From Dyella psychrodurans (GTDB lineage: Bacteria; Pseudomonadota; Gammaproteobacteria; Xanthomonadales; Rhodanobacteraceae), in the NCBI RefSeq assembly GCF_003363265.1, contig NZ_QRBF01000001.1:962451-1026450 (forward strand): DNA of 64,000 bases, read 5' to 3'. Made by a program: the position numbers and the translations under genes. Numbering within the stretch: position 1 is the first letter of the stretch; each line of letters begins with the position of its first letter. The notes under the pieces are model-generated. The model did not search any database, had not been told where the DNA came from, and saw only the letters and a list, made by a program, of their open reading frames with translations. Of this stretch, positions 28,079-37,781 are shown in pieces.

Positions 28079-28171
28079 TGGCGGAGAGAGAGGGATTCGA
28101 ACCCTCGATACGGGGATAAGCCGTATACACACTTTCCAGGCGTGCTCCTTCAACCACTCGGACATCTCTCC
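28079..28171 (-). tRNA. tRNA-Ser (anticodon GGA)
   Basis: A 93-base class II tRNA on the minus strand. The acceptor stem GGAGAGA pairs with TCTCTCC, the anticodon stem CACGC/GTGTG encloses loop CTGGAAA (anticodon GGA, reading UCC and UCU), the long variable arm is present, and the T loop is GGTTCGAATCC. The terminal CCA is encoded (28079-28081) after discriminator G. Confidence 0.97.
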
Positions 28172-28260
28172 GCACGCATAAACCGCTTTGCCGCGAAAAG
28201 CGCCGGCAAAGAAGCGGAAGGATAACGTCTGCCCCCGATTCAGACAAGAGAGTATCGGGC

Positions 28261-29019
28261 TCAACCGGCGTCCGGACGCGGCGGCGGCGGGGCGGCCAGC
28301 GTTACGCGTTCGCCGGTACCGGCGATCCGGTACCCGCGTGCGGCGAGCGCCGTCCCATCCGCGACGCTCCCGTAGTGGTAGAGCAACAGCCGTGCGCGCA
28401 GCGCCGCGTCGTAGTCGCGTTCGATATCGTCCACGCCGGTGTGCGAGGGATTGCCGACCAGCCCGCAGTCGTGTGCGATCAATGCCTGCTCGCCCGCGTA
28501 TCGAGCCAGCACCTCCGGAATCGGCCTCGTATCGCCCGTGAACGCGAAGCTTCCCCGCAGCGCCAGGCCAAACGACGTGTCCGGCCGGTGATGCCTCGTT
28601 GGAAACACATCGAACCACCATCCAGCCAGCCAGAAGCCGCGCGAGCACGGCACTAGCCGGAATGCCTCCCAGTAGTTCACGCCGCCTTCGGCCAGCACAT
28701 TCGGGTAATCCGCCACGCGCGTCTGCAACCAAGGCACCAACGCGGCGTGAGTGAATACGCGCGTCTGGCCACGCAGGTTTTCGTTGAACCACAGTCGCGT
28801 GAATAGCCGCTCCAGGCCACCCACGTGATCCATGTGCGTGTGAGTGATGTAAAGATTACGCGGCGGCTCGCCATAGGCAGCGACATAGCGGTCCAGCGTA
28901 TCGGGGCCGCAATCGATCAGCAGCAGCGGCTTGCCATCGCGCTCGAGCACGGCGGACGACGAACCCAATTCCACCGCATGCGCGGCGCCCGTGCCAAGAA
29001 AGTGAAGATGCCAGTTCAT
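28261..29019 (-). CDS. MBL-fold metallo-hydrolase
   Basis: A 252-residue metallo-beta-lactamase-fold hydrolase, RNase Z-like in its opening (LHFLGTGAAHA). The metal motif is His60, His62, Asp64, His65 (THTHMDHVGG), with further ligands likely at GDTR and the HYGS region near the C-terminus. The substrate cannot be assigned. Its start overlaps the kdkA stop by four bases, tying it to an LPS core gene. Confidence 0.88.
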   Translation of the reverse strand: MNWHLHFLGTGAAHAVELGSSSAVLERDGKPLLLIDCGPDTLDRYVAAYGEPPRNLYITHTHMDHVGGLERLFTRLWFNENLRGQTRVFTHAALVPWLQTRVADYPNVLAEGGVNYWEAFRLVPCSRGFWLAGWWFDVFPTRHHRPDTSFGLALRGSFAFTGDTRPIPEVLARYAGEQALIAHDCGLVGNPSHTGVDDIERDYDAALRARLLLYHYGSVADGTALAARGYRIAGTGERVTLAAPPPPRPDAG

Positions 29020-29771
29020 GCGCTTAGCGTACGCTCGTAGCCGTACATCAGAGGTGTCCAGATCGCCTTATCGAAAGCCGCCTCGCCTTCTGCCGCAGCG
29101 CCAACCTTGAATAGCGACCGACGCAACCGCTGCAGGTTTGCCATGCGCCAACCCTGCGCCGGCGGGCGCAAACGCCCACGATCGAAATCGATGAGGTAAA
29201 GCATGTCTGCCGCGACAAGCACGTTGTGGGCATTGAGATCGGCATGCCACACGCCCGCACGATGAAAACGAGCCACCAGGGCGCCAACTTCCTGCGCCAA
29301 TTCCGCATCCAGGCGCTGGGCGGGGATGCACTGCGCCAAGGTCTGCGTTCCAACGATACGGCGCGTGATCAAGTCGGCACGGTAATGGATGCCGTTGCGC
29401 TGGTACCTGGCGGCAACGACTTGCGGCGCAGGCAACATCAACCGTGCAACGGCCTGCAACAGGCGAAATTCGGCAAAGCAGCGCGTATGATCGGCCCCCG
29501 TCCAAAGATAGCGATCACCCATCAACGCCGCGACCATCCCCCCGCGGCGATAGTGTCGAAGCACGCATTCGCCGGCCGGCGTACCGACCACGGCCACACC
29601 GCCCCGGCCGCCTGCCTCCGTGCTTAGCGCACCGCGGCTTCGCCAGTATTCGGGGTCGAACCACTCACCATCGACTTGTGGCGACACCGTGGGGTCGAAC
29701 AGAATCGCACCTTCGGCGTCGCGGCGCAGTTGCTCGTGCATAGGTGCTGCCGTGGCCCTGTCTTGGTTCAT
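29016..29771 (-). CDS. kdkA: 3-deoxy-D-manno-octulosonic acid kinase
   Basis: Phosphorylates the single Kdo residue attached to lipid A in the inner core of LPS, at the cytoplasmic face. It has 251 residues with a protein-kinase-like fold: HADLNAHN at 176-183 is the catalytic loop and DFD at 195-197 the metal site. It is divergent from the GT9 gene, with 16 bases between the start codons, both serving LPS core assembly. Confidence 0.9.
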   Translation of the reverse strand: MNQDRATAAPMHEQLRRDAEGAILFDPTVSPQVDGEWFDPEYWRSRGALSTEAGGRGGVAVVGTPAGECVLRHYRRGGMVAALMGDRYLWTGADHTRCFAEFRLLQAVARLMLPAPQVVAARYQRNGIHYRADLITRRIVGTQTLAQCIPAQRLDAELAQEVGALVARFHRAGVWHADLNAHNVLVAADMLYLIDFDRGRLRPPAQGWRMANLQRLRRSLFKVGAAAEGEAAFDKAIWTPLMYGYERTLSA

Positions 29772-29787
29772 TGCCCGGCGATTCTAC

Positions 29788-30837
29788 ATGTCCGATCCCA
29801 AATCCATCTGCCTTTTGCGTACTTCCGCCATTGGCGATGTCACGCATGTGGTGCCGCTTATGCACACGCTGAAGCAGGCCTGGCCGCAGGCCTCGCTGAC
29901 CTGGATCGTAGGCAAACTCGAACGCAAGCTCGTCGGCGACCTGCCTGGCGTGGAGTTTGTGACCTTCGACAAAAGCGCGGGCTGGGCCGGCATGCGTGAG
30001 GTCCATGCAGCCTTGCGCGGCAGGCGATTCGACGCCCTGCTGCATATGCAGGTCGCTCTGCGCTCGAACCTGTTGAGCCTTGGCATCAAGGCGAAGCGTC
30101 GTGTCGGCTATGACCACGCACGCGCCAAGGACTTGCACGGCCTGGTGATCAACGAGCGCATTCCCGCCCGCACCGGCGAACACGTGCTGGAGGCCATAGG
30201 AAGTTTTTGCGAGCCGCTGGGCCTGAAGCAGAACACCGTCCGCTGGGACATCCCGATTCCCGAGGAAGCCCACACCTGGGCTGCCGAGCAGTTGCCCGGC
30301 GACGATCCCACCCTGCTGGTCAGCCCCACCTCCAGCCATGCATTGCGCAATTGGCAGCCGCAACGCTACGCGGCGGTGATGGATCACGCCGCGGCTCATG
30401 GATGGCGCGTGGTGCTGATTGGCGGCCCTTCCCAGGGCGAGCGCACGATGGCCGACGCTGTGCTCGCTGCGTGTCGCCACACACCTTTGGACCTTACCGG
30501 CAAAGACACGCTCAAAAAGTTGATGGCGATGTTCTGCCGCGCGCAGCTCTTGTTGACGCCGGATTCCGGTCCGATGCACATGGCCAACACGGTCGGCACG
30601 AAAGTGCTCGGCCTGCACGCGGCCAGCAATCCCAAACGTTCCGGTCCCTATTCCGACGTGCGTTGGTGCGTGGACAAATACGACGAAGCTTCGCGCAAAT
30701 ACTTCGGCAAACCAGCCAGCGACATTCCCTGGGGCAGCAAGATCGAACGGCCCGGTGTGATGGATCTGATTTCAGTCGACGATGTCGTCGAGCGTTTTGA
30801 AGCGGCAGCCTTGGCCCTGGGCGTCAACAAGGCGTGA
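29788..30837 (+). CDS. glycosyltransferase family 9, heptosyltransferase-like
   Basis: LPS core glycosyltransferase of the ADP-heptose:LPS type (GT-B fold), 349 residues. It opens ICLLRTSAIGDVTHVVPLM, the GT9 signature, and has the C-terminal donor site with GGPSQGE and TPDSGPMHMANTVGTKVLGLH. The ATG at 29788 is chosen; the earlier in-frame extension lies inside kdkA on the other strand. Whether it acts as heptosyltransferase I, II or another core enzyme cannot be told from sequence alone. Confidence 0.88.
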   Translation: MSDPKSICLLRTSAIGDVTHVVPLMHTLKQAWPQASLTWIVGKLERKLVGDLPGVEFVTFDKSAGWAGMREVHAALRGRRFDALLHMQVALRSNLLSLGIKAKRRVGYDHARAKDLHGLVINERIPARTGEHVLEAIGSFCEPLGLKQNTVRWDIPIPEEAHTWAAEQLPGDDPTLLVSPTSSHALRNWQPQRYAAVMDHAAAHGWRVVLIGGPSQGERTMADAVLAACRHTPLDLTGKDTLKKLMAMFCRAQLLLTPDSGPMHMANTVGTKVLGLHAASNPKRSGPYSDVRWCVDKYDEASRKYFGKPASDIPWGSKIERPGVMDLISVDDVVERFEAAALALGVNKA

Positions 30838-30867
30838 ATGGCATGTAACGCCCGGCGGCGGCAGAAA

Positions 30868-31266
30868 TCATTTCTTCCGGTAATCCTGATACGACTTCTC
30901 TTCCACTAGCTGCGAACCCAGCTTGAGATTGATCTCGCGCTTCACTGCCGCGCGATCATCGTTCTGGAAATACACCGCACGCGCCAGCTCGATGAATTCC
31001 GCATCGAAAGCCTGCGCTTTCTCCTTCATGCGGATACGGTCCTCGATGTCCCACAACGCTTCGTTCACCGCCAGCAGGCGCGCACGTTCCTTGGTGATAT
31101 CGGTCTGCGATGCATGGTGATTGGCCCACGTGGCGTTGAGCAGATTCAGCTCGTTGTGCACGTTGGCGAGCTTCGCCTCGTCCGTGATATGGCGCGACTT
31201 GATCTCAAGTATCGTGATCTTGTCGATCAGTTCGCCGAAGGATACCGGTACCTGGATCAGACTCAT
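30868..31266 (-). CDS. DUF6165 family protein, unknown function
   Basis: A 132-residue protein beginning SLIQVPVSFGELIDKITILEIK, matching a family of unknown function often found by glycan genes. It is predominantly helical, with charged amphipathic stretches at about 20-50 and 70-110, no signal peptide and no membrane segment. The ATG at 31266 was chosen because the upstream open frame runs through lpxK. It lies 74 bases after lpxK on the same strand and converges with the GT9 gene, so an LPS-related role is a contextual inference only. Confidence 0.72.
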   Translation of the reverse strand: MSLIQVPVSFGELIDKITILEIKSRHITDEAKLANVHNELNLLNATWANHHASQTDITKERARLLAVNEALWDIEDRIRMKEKAQAFDAEFIELARAVYFQNDDRAAVKREINLKLGSQLVEEKSYQDYRKK

Positions 31267-31340
31267 GGAAACCTCACGCTGGAAGACGTATGCCGGCCAA
31301 GGCCGGAAAAGGTGCCCATGATAGCGCCCCTGGCGCTTCT

Positions 31341-32321
31341 TTACGTCTTGCAGGCGTCGAGGCGCGAACAGAGGGCTTCGTAGAAAGCCTCCGGCAGCTC
31401 GGCCTTCACCGGGACACTCCACCAGCTTTGCCCGGAGAAGGCACCGCACTTCACGGCATCCTTTTCGGTCATCAGCACTGGCAGATCGTCGCGAAAATCC
31501 AGATCTGCGGCTACGAACGCATGATGGTCGGGAAAGGGATGGGCAATCACGTCGACGCCCTGCGCGGCAAGGCTGTCGAAAAAGCGCTGCGGGTTCCCGA
31601 TCGCAGCCACCGCATGTGCACGCGTTCCCGCAAAAGCGGTAATGGATTGCTCGTGCCCATCGGCTAGCGCACGCACCTTGCCACCCTGCAATCGCATGGG
31701 AATTTCCGCGGATTGCGAAATGCCGCCGTTGCATACGCGAAAGTCGACGTCGGCCAGGCGATCCAATGGTTCGCGCAGCGGTCCGGCGGGCAGCAGGCGG
31801 GCATTGCCGAAGCGGCGCTCGCCGTCGATCACGCAAATCTCGATATCGCGAGCCAGGCGATAGTGTTGCAGGCCATCGTCGGCAATCACGACGTCGCAGC
31901 CTGCGGCAATCAGTAACTGAGCGGCGGCAGGCCTGTCGCGACCGATCGCAACGGGAACGCCGGATGCGCGGATCAAGCACGGTTCGTCGCCGACTTCCGC
32001 CGGATTCGGAACATCGCCGAGCAACGTCGGCTCACGCACGCTGCCACCATAACCGCGACTCACCACGCCCGGCTTGTATCCTCGTGTGCGCAGCGTATCG
32101 ATCAACGCAAGTGTGAGCGGCGTCTTACCCGCACCACCCGCTGTGAGGTTGCCGACAACGATCACTGCACAAGGCTGACGCACCGCACGCAGCCAGCCTG
32201 ATCGGTACAGCGCACGGCGAACCTTCACTACAGCGCCATAAACGCCCGACAGCGGATAACACCACCAGGGCAAACGCCCCGTGCCGTACCAACCTGCCTG
32301 GAGCGTTTCGGCCAGCGCCAT
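31341..32321 (-). CDS. lpxK: tetraacyldisaccharide 4'-kinase
   Basis: Inner-membrane kinase that adds the 4'-phosphate to the lipid A precursor, 326 residues. There is a hydrophobic N-terminal anchor around 20-40 and Walker A NLTAGGAGKTPLT (58-70). The catalytic region CDVVIADDGLQHYRL follows. It begins five bases after msbA, the conserved msbA-lpxK pair. Confidence 0.95.
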   Translation of the reverse strand: MALAETLQAGWYGTGRLPWWCYPLSGVYGAVVKVRRALYRSGWLRAVRQPCAVIVVGNLTAGGAGKTPLTLALIDTLRTRGYKPGVVSRGYGGSVREPTLLGDVPNPAEVGDEPCLIRASGVPVAIGRDRPAAAQLLIAAGCDVVIADDGLQHYRLARDIEICVIDGERRFGNARLLPAGPLREPLDRLADVDFRVCNGGISQSAEIPMRLQGGKVRALADGHEQSITAFAGTRAHAVAAIGNPQRFFDSLAAQGVDVIAHPFPDHHAFVAADLDFRDDLPVLMTEKDAVKCGAFSGQSWWSVPVKAELPEAFYEALCSRLDACKT

Positions 32322-32326
32322 GACGC

Positions 32327-34111
32327 TTAGTCGATACCTGCAGCAACGGGACGTTCGTTGAACTGCATACGGTGCAGCGCTGAGTAGTGCCCCTCCAGCG
32401 CCATCAACTCCGTGTGCGAACCGCGTTCGATAATCCGGCCCTTGTCCATCACGGCGATCTGGTTTGCATGCTCGATGGTGGAAAGACGATGCGCAATGAC
32501 CAGCGTCGTGCGATCGCGCATCAGACGTTGCAAGGCCTGCTGGATCAGGCGCTCGGATTCGGTGTCGAGCGCACTGGTCGCTTCGTCCAGCACCAGGATC
32601 GGCGCGTTCTTGAGAATGGCACGCGCAATCGCAATACGTTGCCGCTGACCGCCCGAGAGCATGTTGCCACCCTCGCCGATCTGGCTGTGGATGCCCTTGG
32701 GCAGCCTCTCGATAAACTCCATCGCATTGGCCGCTTCGGCGGCAACGATGATGTCCTGCTCGCTGGCTCCCGCCAACTCGCCGTAGGCGATGTTTTCCGC
32801 GACAGTGCCGTCGAACAGCACGACGCTCTGCCCCACCCAGGCGATCTGCCTGCGCAGCGAAGGCAGCGTGTAGGACTCGTAGTTCACGCCATCCACCAGG
32901 ATGCGGCCGCTGGTCGGCTCGTTGAACCGTGGCAGGAGACTGACCAGGCTGCTCTTGCCGCTGCCCGAACGCCCCACCAGCGCCGTGACCGTACCCGGCG
33001 CGCAGTGCAGGCTCACGCCGGACAACGCCTCGAAATCCCCGCGCGGATACACCAGGCGAACGTCCTCGAAGCGCAAGTCCCCGGGAGTACGCTCCAGCAC
33101 CTGCGTGCCGTGATCGACTTCCGCCGGGGTATCGATCAGCTCGAACAAGCTCTCGGCGGCGGAGATGCCCGTTTGAATGATGGACTGCACATTGGCCAAG
33201 CGTTTCAGCGAAGGCAACATCGCACCCATCGCCGTGAGCACGGCGACGAACACGCCCGGCGTGATGCTGTTGATGATGAAAGGACGCGAACCGAGGAAGA
33301 TCAGTCCAGCCAGCGCGAACGACGCAACGGTCTGGACTGCGGAGCTCGACGTCGCGCTGGTCGCGGCAATCTTGAGGTTGAGGTAGCGCGCCCGATCCGA
33401 TACTTCCTTGAAACGCGTGTCGGCCTGTTGCTGGCCGCCGTAAATGCGCACTTCGCGATGGGCCTCCACCGCTTCCTGCACCGTCCCCGTGACCGAACCC
33501 ATCATGTTCTGGATACGGCGACTGATGACGCGATAGCGGCGACTGACCAGCGCTGCGATAAGCACAATGGGAGGAATCAACACGATCAACGCCAGCGTCA
33601 GGTAAGCACTGTTGTGCAGCATGACGATGAACATGCCGATCACCATCGCGCCTTCGGTCACCGCTACCTTCAAGGCATCGGTGGAGGCACCGGCGATTTG
33701 TTCGCTTGTATAGGTGATGCGCGAGATCTGGTGACCGGAATGCTCGTTGCCGAAAAAGGCGGCTGGCAGGCGCAAATACGCGGCGAACACGTCGCGCTGC
33801 ATGGACTGCACGACGTTGCGTCCGATGTACGAAATACCGTAGTTGCCGAAGAAGGCCGCCACGCCACGCACGAGAAAGATCCCGATGATCCAGATCGGCA
33901 TCCAGAAGATGAGATACGGATCTTTCTTGGCGAACAGCTCGTCGATGATCGGCTGCAGCTTGTTGGTGAAGAACGCCAGACAGCCGCTATCCACCGACAT
34001 GCCGACGATCGCGATGATCGCCACGGGCCAGTAGCGTACCGAGTAGCCAAGCAATCGCTTGTAGACGCGTCGGCTGTCGGCATCCCAAAGCGGGACTTTC
34101 TTGCCGCTCAT
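32327..34111 (-). CDS. msbA: lipid A export ABC transporter permease/ATP-binding protein MsbA
   Basis: Half-transporter flippase that moves lipid A-core across the inner membrane, 594 residues. Six transmembrane helices fill about 15-330. The nucleotide-binding domain has Walker A GRSGSGKSS near 386, signature LSGGQRQRIAIARA and Walker B ILVLDEATSALD. It overlaps exbD by four bases. Confidence 0.95.
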   Translation of the reverse strand: MSGKKVPLWDADSRRVYKRLLGYSVRYWPVAIIAIVGMSVDSGCLAFFTNKLQPIIDELFAKKDPYLIFWMPIWIIGIFLVRGVAAFFGNYGISYIGRNVVQSMQRDVFAAYLRLPAAFFGNEHSGHQISRITYTSEQIAGASTDALKVAVTEGAMVIGMFIVMLHNSAYLTLALIVLIPPIVLIAALVSRRYRVISRRIQNMMGSVTGTVQEAVEAHREVRIYGGQQQADTRFKEVSDRARYLNLKIAATSATSSSAVQTVASFALAGLIFLGSRPFIINSITPGVFVAVLTAMGAMLPSLKRLANVQSIIQTGISAAESLFELIDTPAEVDHGTQVLERTPGDLRFEDVRLVYPRGDFEALSGVSLHCAPGTVTALVGRSGSGKSSLVSLLPRFNEPTSGRILVDGVNYESYTLPSLRRQIAWVGQSVVLFDGTVAENIAYGELAGASEQDIIVAAEAANAMEFIERLPKGIHSQIGEGGNMLSGGQRQRIAIARAILKNAPILVLDEATSALDTESERLIQQALQRLMRDRTTLVIAHRLSTIEHANQIAVMDKGRIIERGSHTELMALEGHYSALHRMQFNERPVAAGID

Positions 34112-34539
34112 TTGCCTGCTTCCGACTGCGTCGGTGTCGTGGCGATGGACAGATGGGTGAAGCCGAGCTGGCCGAGCGCGTCCATGGCGGTGACGACGTT
34201 CTGATGCGCCGTCATGGCGTCCGCGCGGATGGTGACGGTTTGAGTGCGGTCATCACCGGCGACGCGCGCGATGGTGTCCTTGAGAGGCTCCACGCCCTCG
34301 CCTGTCACTTCGTCGCTTCCCACGTAAAAGTGGCCGTCGCGATCCACCATGATGGTGATCGCGGGCGGCTGCATGTCGCGGTCTTCCGCGCTGGCCTGCG
34401 GCAACTCCACCTTCAGGCGCGAGTGCTCCACGAAGGTGGTCGTGAGCACGAAGAACATCAGCAGAGTCAGCAGCACGTCGATCAACGACACCACGTTGAT
34501 CTCGAAATCGTCGCTGCGACGTTCGTTACCGATACGCAT
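34108..34539 (-). CDS. exbD: ExbD/TolR family biopolymer transport protein
   Basis: Proton-channel accessory subunit (143 residues) with one N-terminal helix (about 15-35) that contains the functional Asp of the INVVSLIDVLLTLLMFF stretch, and a periplasmic domain. With ExbB it energises an outer membrane process. The exbB-exbD-msbA-lpxK order is common in proteobacteria, and the pair may serve TonB-type or LPS-related transport. Confidence 0.92.
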   Translation of the reverse strand: MRIGNERRSDDFEINVVSLIDVLLTLLMFFVLTTTFVEHSRLKVELPQASAEDRDMQPPAITIMVDRDGHFYVGSDEVTGEGVEPLKDTIARVAGDDRTQTVTIRADAMTAHQNVVTAMDALGQLGFTHLSIATTPTQSEAGK

Positions 34540-34542
34540 AGA

Positions 34543-35220
34543 TCAGACCGGCGCCTTGCCGCCTGCCGCGGCCACCGATGCACGACGCGGACGCGGCGTG
34601 GCGGCGGTTGCGGACAAGGTCAGGTCGTCCAGCAGCAACGTCGCTTGCTTTTCCATATCCACGCAGTAACCGGCAACTTTCGAACGAAAGTAACGATGCA
34701 GCACGTAAGCGGGAATGGCGACGGTCAGGCCTGCCGCGGTACAGATCAGCGCCTCGCCGATGCCGCCGGCCATCTTGGTCGGGTCGGCCATGCCGCCCAC
34801 CATCACCTGCATGAACATACGGATCAGGCCGATGACGGTACCGAACAGGCCGAGCAGCGGACCGATCAACGCAATCGTTCCCAGGGTGTTGAGATAACGC
34901 TCCATGCGATGCACCACATGGCGGCCGGTATCTTCGATGCGTTCCTTGATGAGATCGCGCGGACGGTCGCGCACGGCTAGCGCAGCGGCCAGCAATTCGC
35001 CCAGCGGCGAACCGGTGGCGAGCTTTTCCAGGTGAGCAGGATCGAGCTGATCGGAGCGCGCCCATTCGCGCACTTCCTGGGCAAGTCCGGGCGGGAGTAC
35101 CGATTTGCGCCGCAAGGTCCAGCAGCGTTCCAGCACGATCGCCAGCGCCACCGCCGAGCAGATCAGGATGGGCGCCATCGCCCAACCGCCAGCCATCAAA
35201 ATCTGACCCAAATCACCCAC
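34543..35220 (-). CDS. exbB: ExbB/TolQ family proton channel protein
   Basis: Three-helix proton channel subunit, 225 residues, with helices near 13-35, 120-145 and 160-185 and the conserved GTVIGLIRMFM and GIGEALICTAAGLTVAIPAY motifs. The start is GTG at 35220, chosen because GGGAG lies eight bases upstream and the protein then opens GDLGQILMAGG. A longer frame upstream has no ribosome site. It starts 81 bases after comEC and is followed by exbD at three bases. Confidence 0.92.
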   Translation of the reverse strand: MGDLGQILMAGGWAMAPILICSAVALAIVLERCWTLRRKSVLPPGLAQEVREWARSDQLDPAHLEKLATGSPLGELLAAALAVRDRPRDLIKERIEDTGRHVVHRMERYLNTLGTIALIGPLLGLFGTVIGLIRMFMQVMVGGMADPTKMAGGIGEALICTAAGLTVAIPAYVLHRYFRSKVAGYCVDMEKQATLLLDDLTLSATAATPRPRRASVAAAGGKAPV

Positions 35221-35301
35221 AACAAACTCCCGGCCGTGCCGTCTGCGTGAAGCAGGCATCATAGCAGCGTCGTCATGGCATACCGTGCGGGGCGTGGCAT
35301 T

Positions 35302-37644
35302 TCATTCCCGCCAGTAATGCCGCTCCTGCCAGCGCCAGCGTACCGCTACATAGGCAGCCTTATCCGCAGGAAAATCAATCTGAACGGCTCCGTCCAAGGC
35401 GGTATTAAAGACCGGCACGCCGGCCGCCGCGTAACGCTGCAAGACCTCCGGGCGCGGGTGACCAAAGCGGTTCAGCCAGCCTGCTGACGCGATAGCGAGT
35501 TCCGGCTTTATGGCCGCAATAAATGCGGGGCTGGACGACGTGGCACTGCCATGGTGAGGCATCTGCAGCACCGGCGCCGGTCCCGATCCCAGGGCCGCTG
35601 CGACGCGCGGTTCGATGTCCGAGGCGATGTCCCCGGTCAGAAGCATGCGGCCGCCCACGCCTTCGATCAGCAGGACGCAGGAGCGGTCGTTATCCGAAGT
35701 TGCCTGCCCCGTTTCATCGGGATTGAGGACTCGAAAGTGCACGCCGTCCCACGTCCACTGCTGACCGGTCGCGCATTGCGTCATCGGCAAGTGCATGCGC
35801 TCGGGCTCACCGGCGTAACGGGCCGCCTCCGGAAATGCAGCCGCCACCGCCGGAGCGCCACCTGCGTGATCGTTATCCGCATGGCTGATCATCAACGTAT
35901 CCAGATGATCGATCCCCAACGCATGCAGGGATGGAATCACCACTGCGCTGCCGAGATCGAATTCCGACGGATAGCGTGCGCCGGCGTCGTAGACCAGGGC
36001 GTGATCGTGGGTCCGCACCACCACGGAAAGCCCCTGCCCCACATCCAGCACCCATACCTGAAACGCGCCATCGGCGGGTACCTGCCGCATCGGATATACC
36101 AGCGGCAAAAACAACAGTGCACCGAAGATTCGCAAAGGCACACCGGCAGGCATGAACAACCACAGCGCGCCCACCGTTGCGAGTGCGAGCGCCCACGGCT
36201 GCACGGCTGGCAAATACCAGTGCGCGCCCGGCCATGTAGCCGTCTGCTCCAGCAACCACCATTGCGCATGCGATAGCTTTCCCGCCAGCTGAAGCACCGG
36301 CAGCGCCAATGGCGGGCAAATCATCAGCAGCAACACTCCTATCAATGCGCAGGGCACGATCATGAAACTGATGAACGGCACGGCGACGAGATTGGACACC
36401 GCGCCCACCAGCGATGCCTCGCCGAAGAACCACTGCGTCATGGGCAGCAAGGCGACGGTCATGACGAGTTGCCCTGCCGTCAGCTCGCGCAGGAACGCGC
36501 GGATACCGTGGCCCCTGGTTTCCAGGCAAAGAATCAGAAACCCCACACCCACGAACGACATCCAGAATCCCGCTTCCAGCACGGCCAGAGGGTCGACGAT
36601 CACGATTGCCATGAGCGCAAGCGCCAAGGCATGTCCCGCACCCGACGCGCGCCTGAAGCAGCGAGTCATCGCCACCGCGGCGATCATCAGGACCGTGCGA
36701 ACGGTCGGCATGCCGAATCCGGCAAGCGCGGCGTAAAAAGAAGCCCACGCCAAAGCGGCTATTGCTTGCGCTTGCACGCGCGGGAAGCGTAATGCGAGCG
36801 ATGGAAACAACCCATACATCGCATAACAAAGCCATGCACCGAATACGGCCACAACACCGACGTGGAAGCCTGAAATGGCGATCAAATGGGAGACACCGTT
36901 GGCGCGCGCGACATCCCAGTCGTGTTGTTCCAGTCCCCGCGTATCGCCCACCGTGAAGGCACGCAGCAGCGCGGCATCGTGCGCATCCGATACGTGAGTC
37001 CGGATATCGTCGGCCAGCGAGGCACGCAGGCGGTCGATGCAGAACCGCGTGACGGATTTTCGCTGGTTGGATGGGTCGTCGCGCACGTAACCCACTGCCA
37101 CTATTCCATGTGCCAGGGCGCTTCGTTCGCCATCCGTGCCACCCGGGTCAATCAGCCCGCGCGGCCTTCGCAGATGCAGCACCATTTGCCAGCGTGAACA
37201 AGGTTCAAGATCTGCTGCCGATCCGTTGTACCAGCTGATATGCGCCAAACCATGCCAAGGCAGGGTCTGCCCCTGATACGCCACCTGTTCGATTTGGAAC
37301 TCAAAGCTGGTCGCATCGGCCCTGGTCTGCGCCAAACCTTCGACGCGACCGATCACGCTGAAATCCTGTCCTTCCCAGGCGCGTGGCAGACGCGCATCCA
37401 TCGCTGCACTGCCTCGCCACGCACCCCACGCAACACCCAGCACTACGATCGCCAGCAAGCGCGTGCGAGGAAAGCGCCACGCCAGCACAGCCCCACACAC
37501 GACAAGCGCCGCCATGGCCATCCGCGACGGCAACGAGGGCAACCATTGCACTATGGCCACGCCGGCAAGCAACGCGAACGCTGCCGCCATTGCACCCGGC
37601 CATTTGCCTTCCTGCAGCATGCGTGCGCCGCTCCGTGTTTCCAT
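35302..37644 (-). CDS. comEC: DNA internalization-related competence protein ComEC/Rec2
   Basis: Inner-membrane channel for single-stranded DNA uptake during natural transformation, 780 residues. It has an N-terminal OB-like domain, the Competence domain with about ten helices (including LIAISGFHVGVVA), and a C-terminal MBL-type domain with SHADNDHAGG and MPHHGS. The start may be ATG 37644 or ATG 37620; neither has a strong ribosome site. It is the first gene of the comEC-exbB-exbD-msbA-lpxK run. Confidence 0.93.
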   Translation of the reverse strand: METRSGARMLQEGKWPGAMAAAFALLAGVAIVQWLPSLPSRMAMAALVVCGAVLAWRFPRTRLLAIVVLGVAWGAWRGSAAMDARLPRAWEGQDFSVIGRVEGLAQTRADATSFEFQIEQVAYQGQTLPWHGLAHISWYNGSAADLEPCSRWQMVLHLRRPRGLIDPGGTDGERSALAHGIVAVGYVRDDPSNQRKSVTRFCIDRLRASLADDIRTHVSDAHDAALLRAFTVGDTRGLEQHDWDVARANGVSHLIAISGFHVGVVAVFGAWLCYAMYGLFPSLALRFPRVQAQAIAALAWASFYAALAGFGMPTVRTVLMIAAVAMTRCFRRASGAGHALALALMAIVIVDPLAVLEAGFWMSFVGVGFLILCLETRGHGIRAFLRELTAGQLVMTVALLPMTQWFFGEASLVGAVSNLVAVPFISFMIVPCALIGVLLLMICPPLALPVLQLAGKLSHAQWWLLEQTATWPGAHWYLPAVQPWALALATVGALWLFMPAGVPLRIFGALLFLPLVYPMRQVPADGAFQVWVLDVGQGLSVVVRTHDHALVYDAGARYPSEFDLGSAVVIPSLHALGIDHLDTLMISHADNDHAGGAPAVAAAFPEAARYAGEPERMHLPMTQCATGQQWTWDGVHFRVLNPDETGQATSDNDRSCVLLIEGVGGRMLLTGDIASDIEPRVAAALGSGPAPVLQMPHHGSATSSSPAFIAAIKPELAIASAGWLNRFGHPRPEVLQRYAAAGVPVFNTALDGAVQIDFPADKAAYVAVRWRWQERHYWRE

Positions 37645-37781
37645 CCATGAACACTAGCGTTCGGCTTGCGGCTTTTCGTGTAGGCAGAAGGCGTCGTGTC
37701 GCACCCGGCAACACGGGTCAAGCGTGAAAGCAGACCTTACGTGGATCGATTCAGCGTGCGGTCCAAACCGATCCGAAGGTT

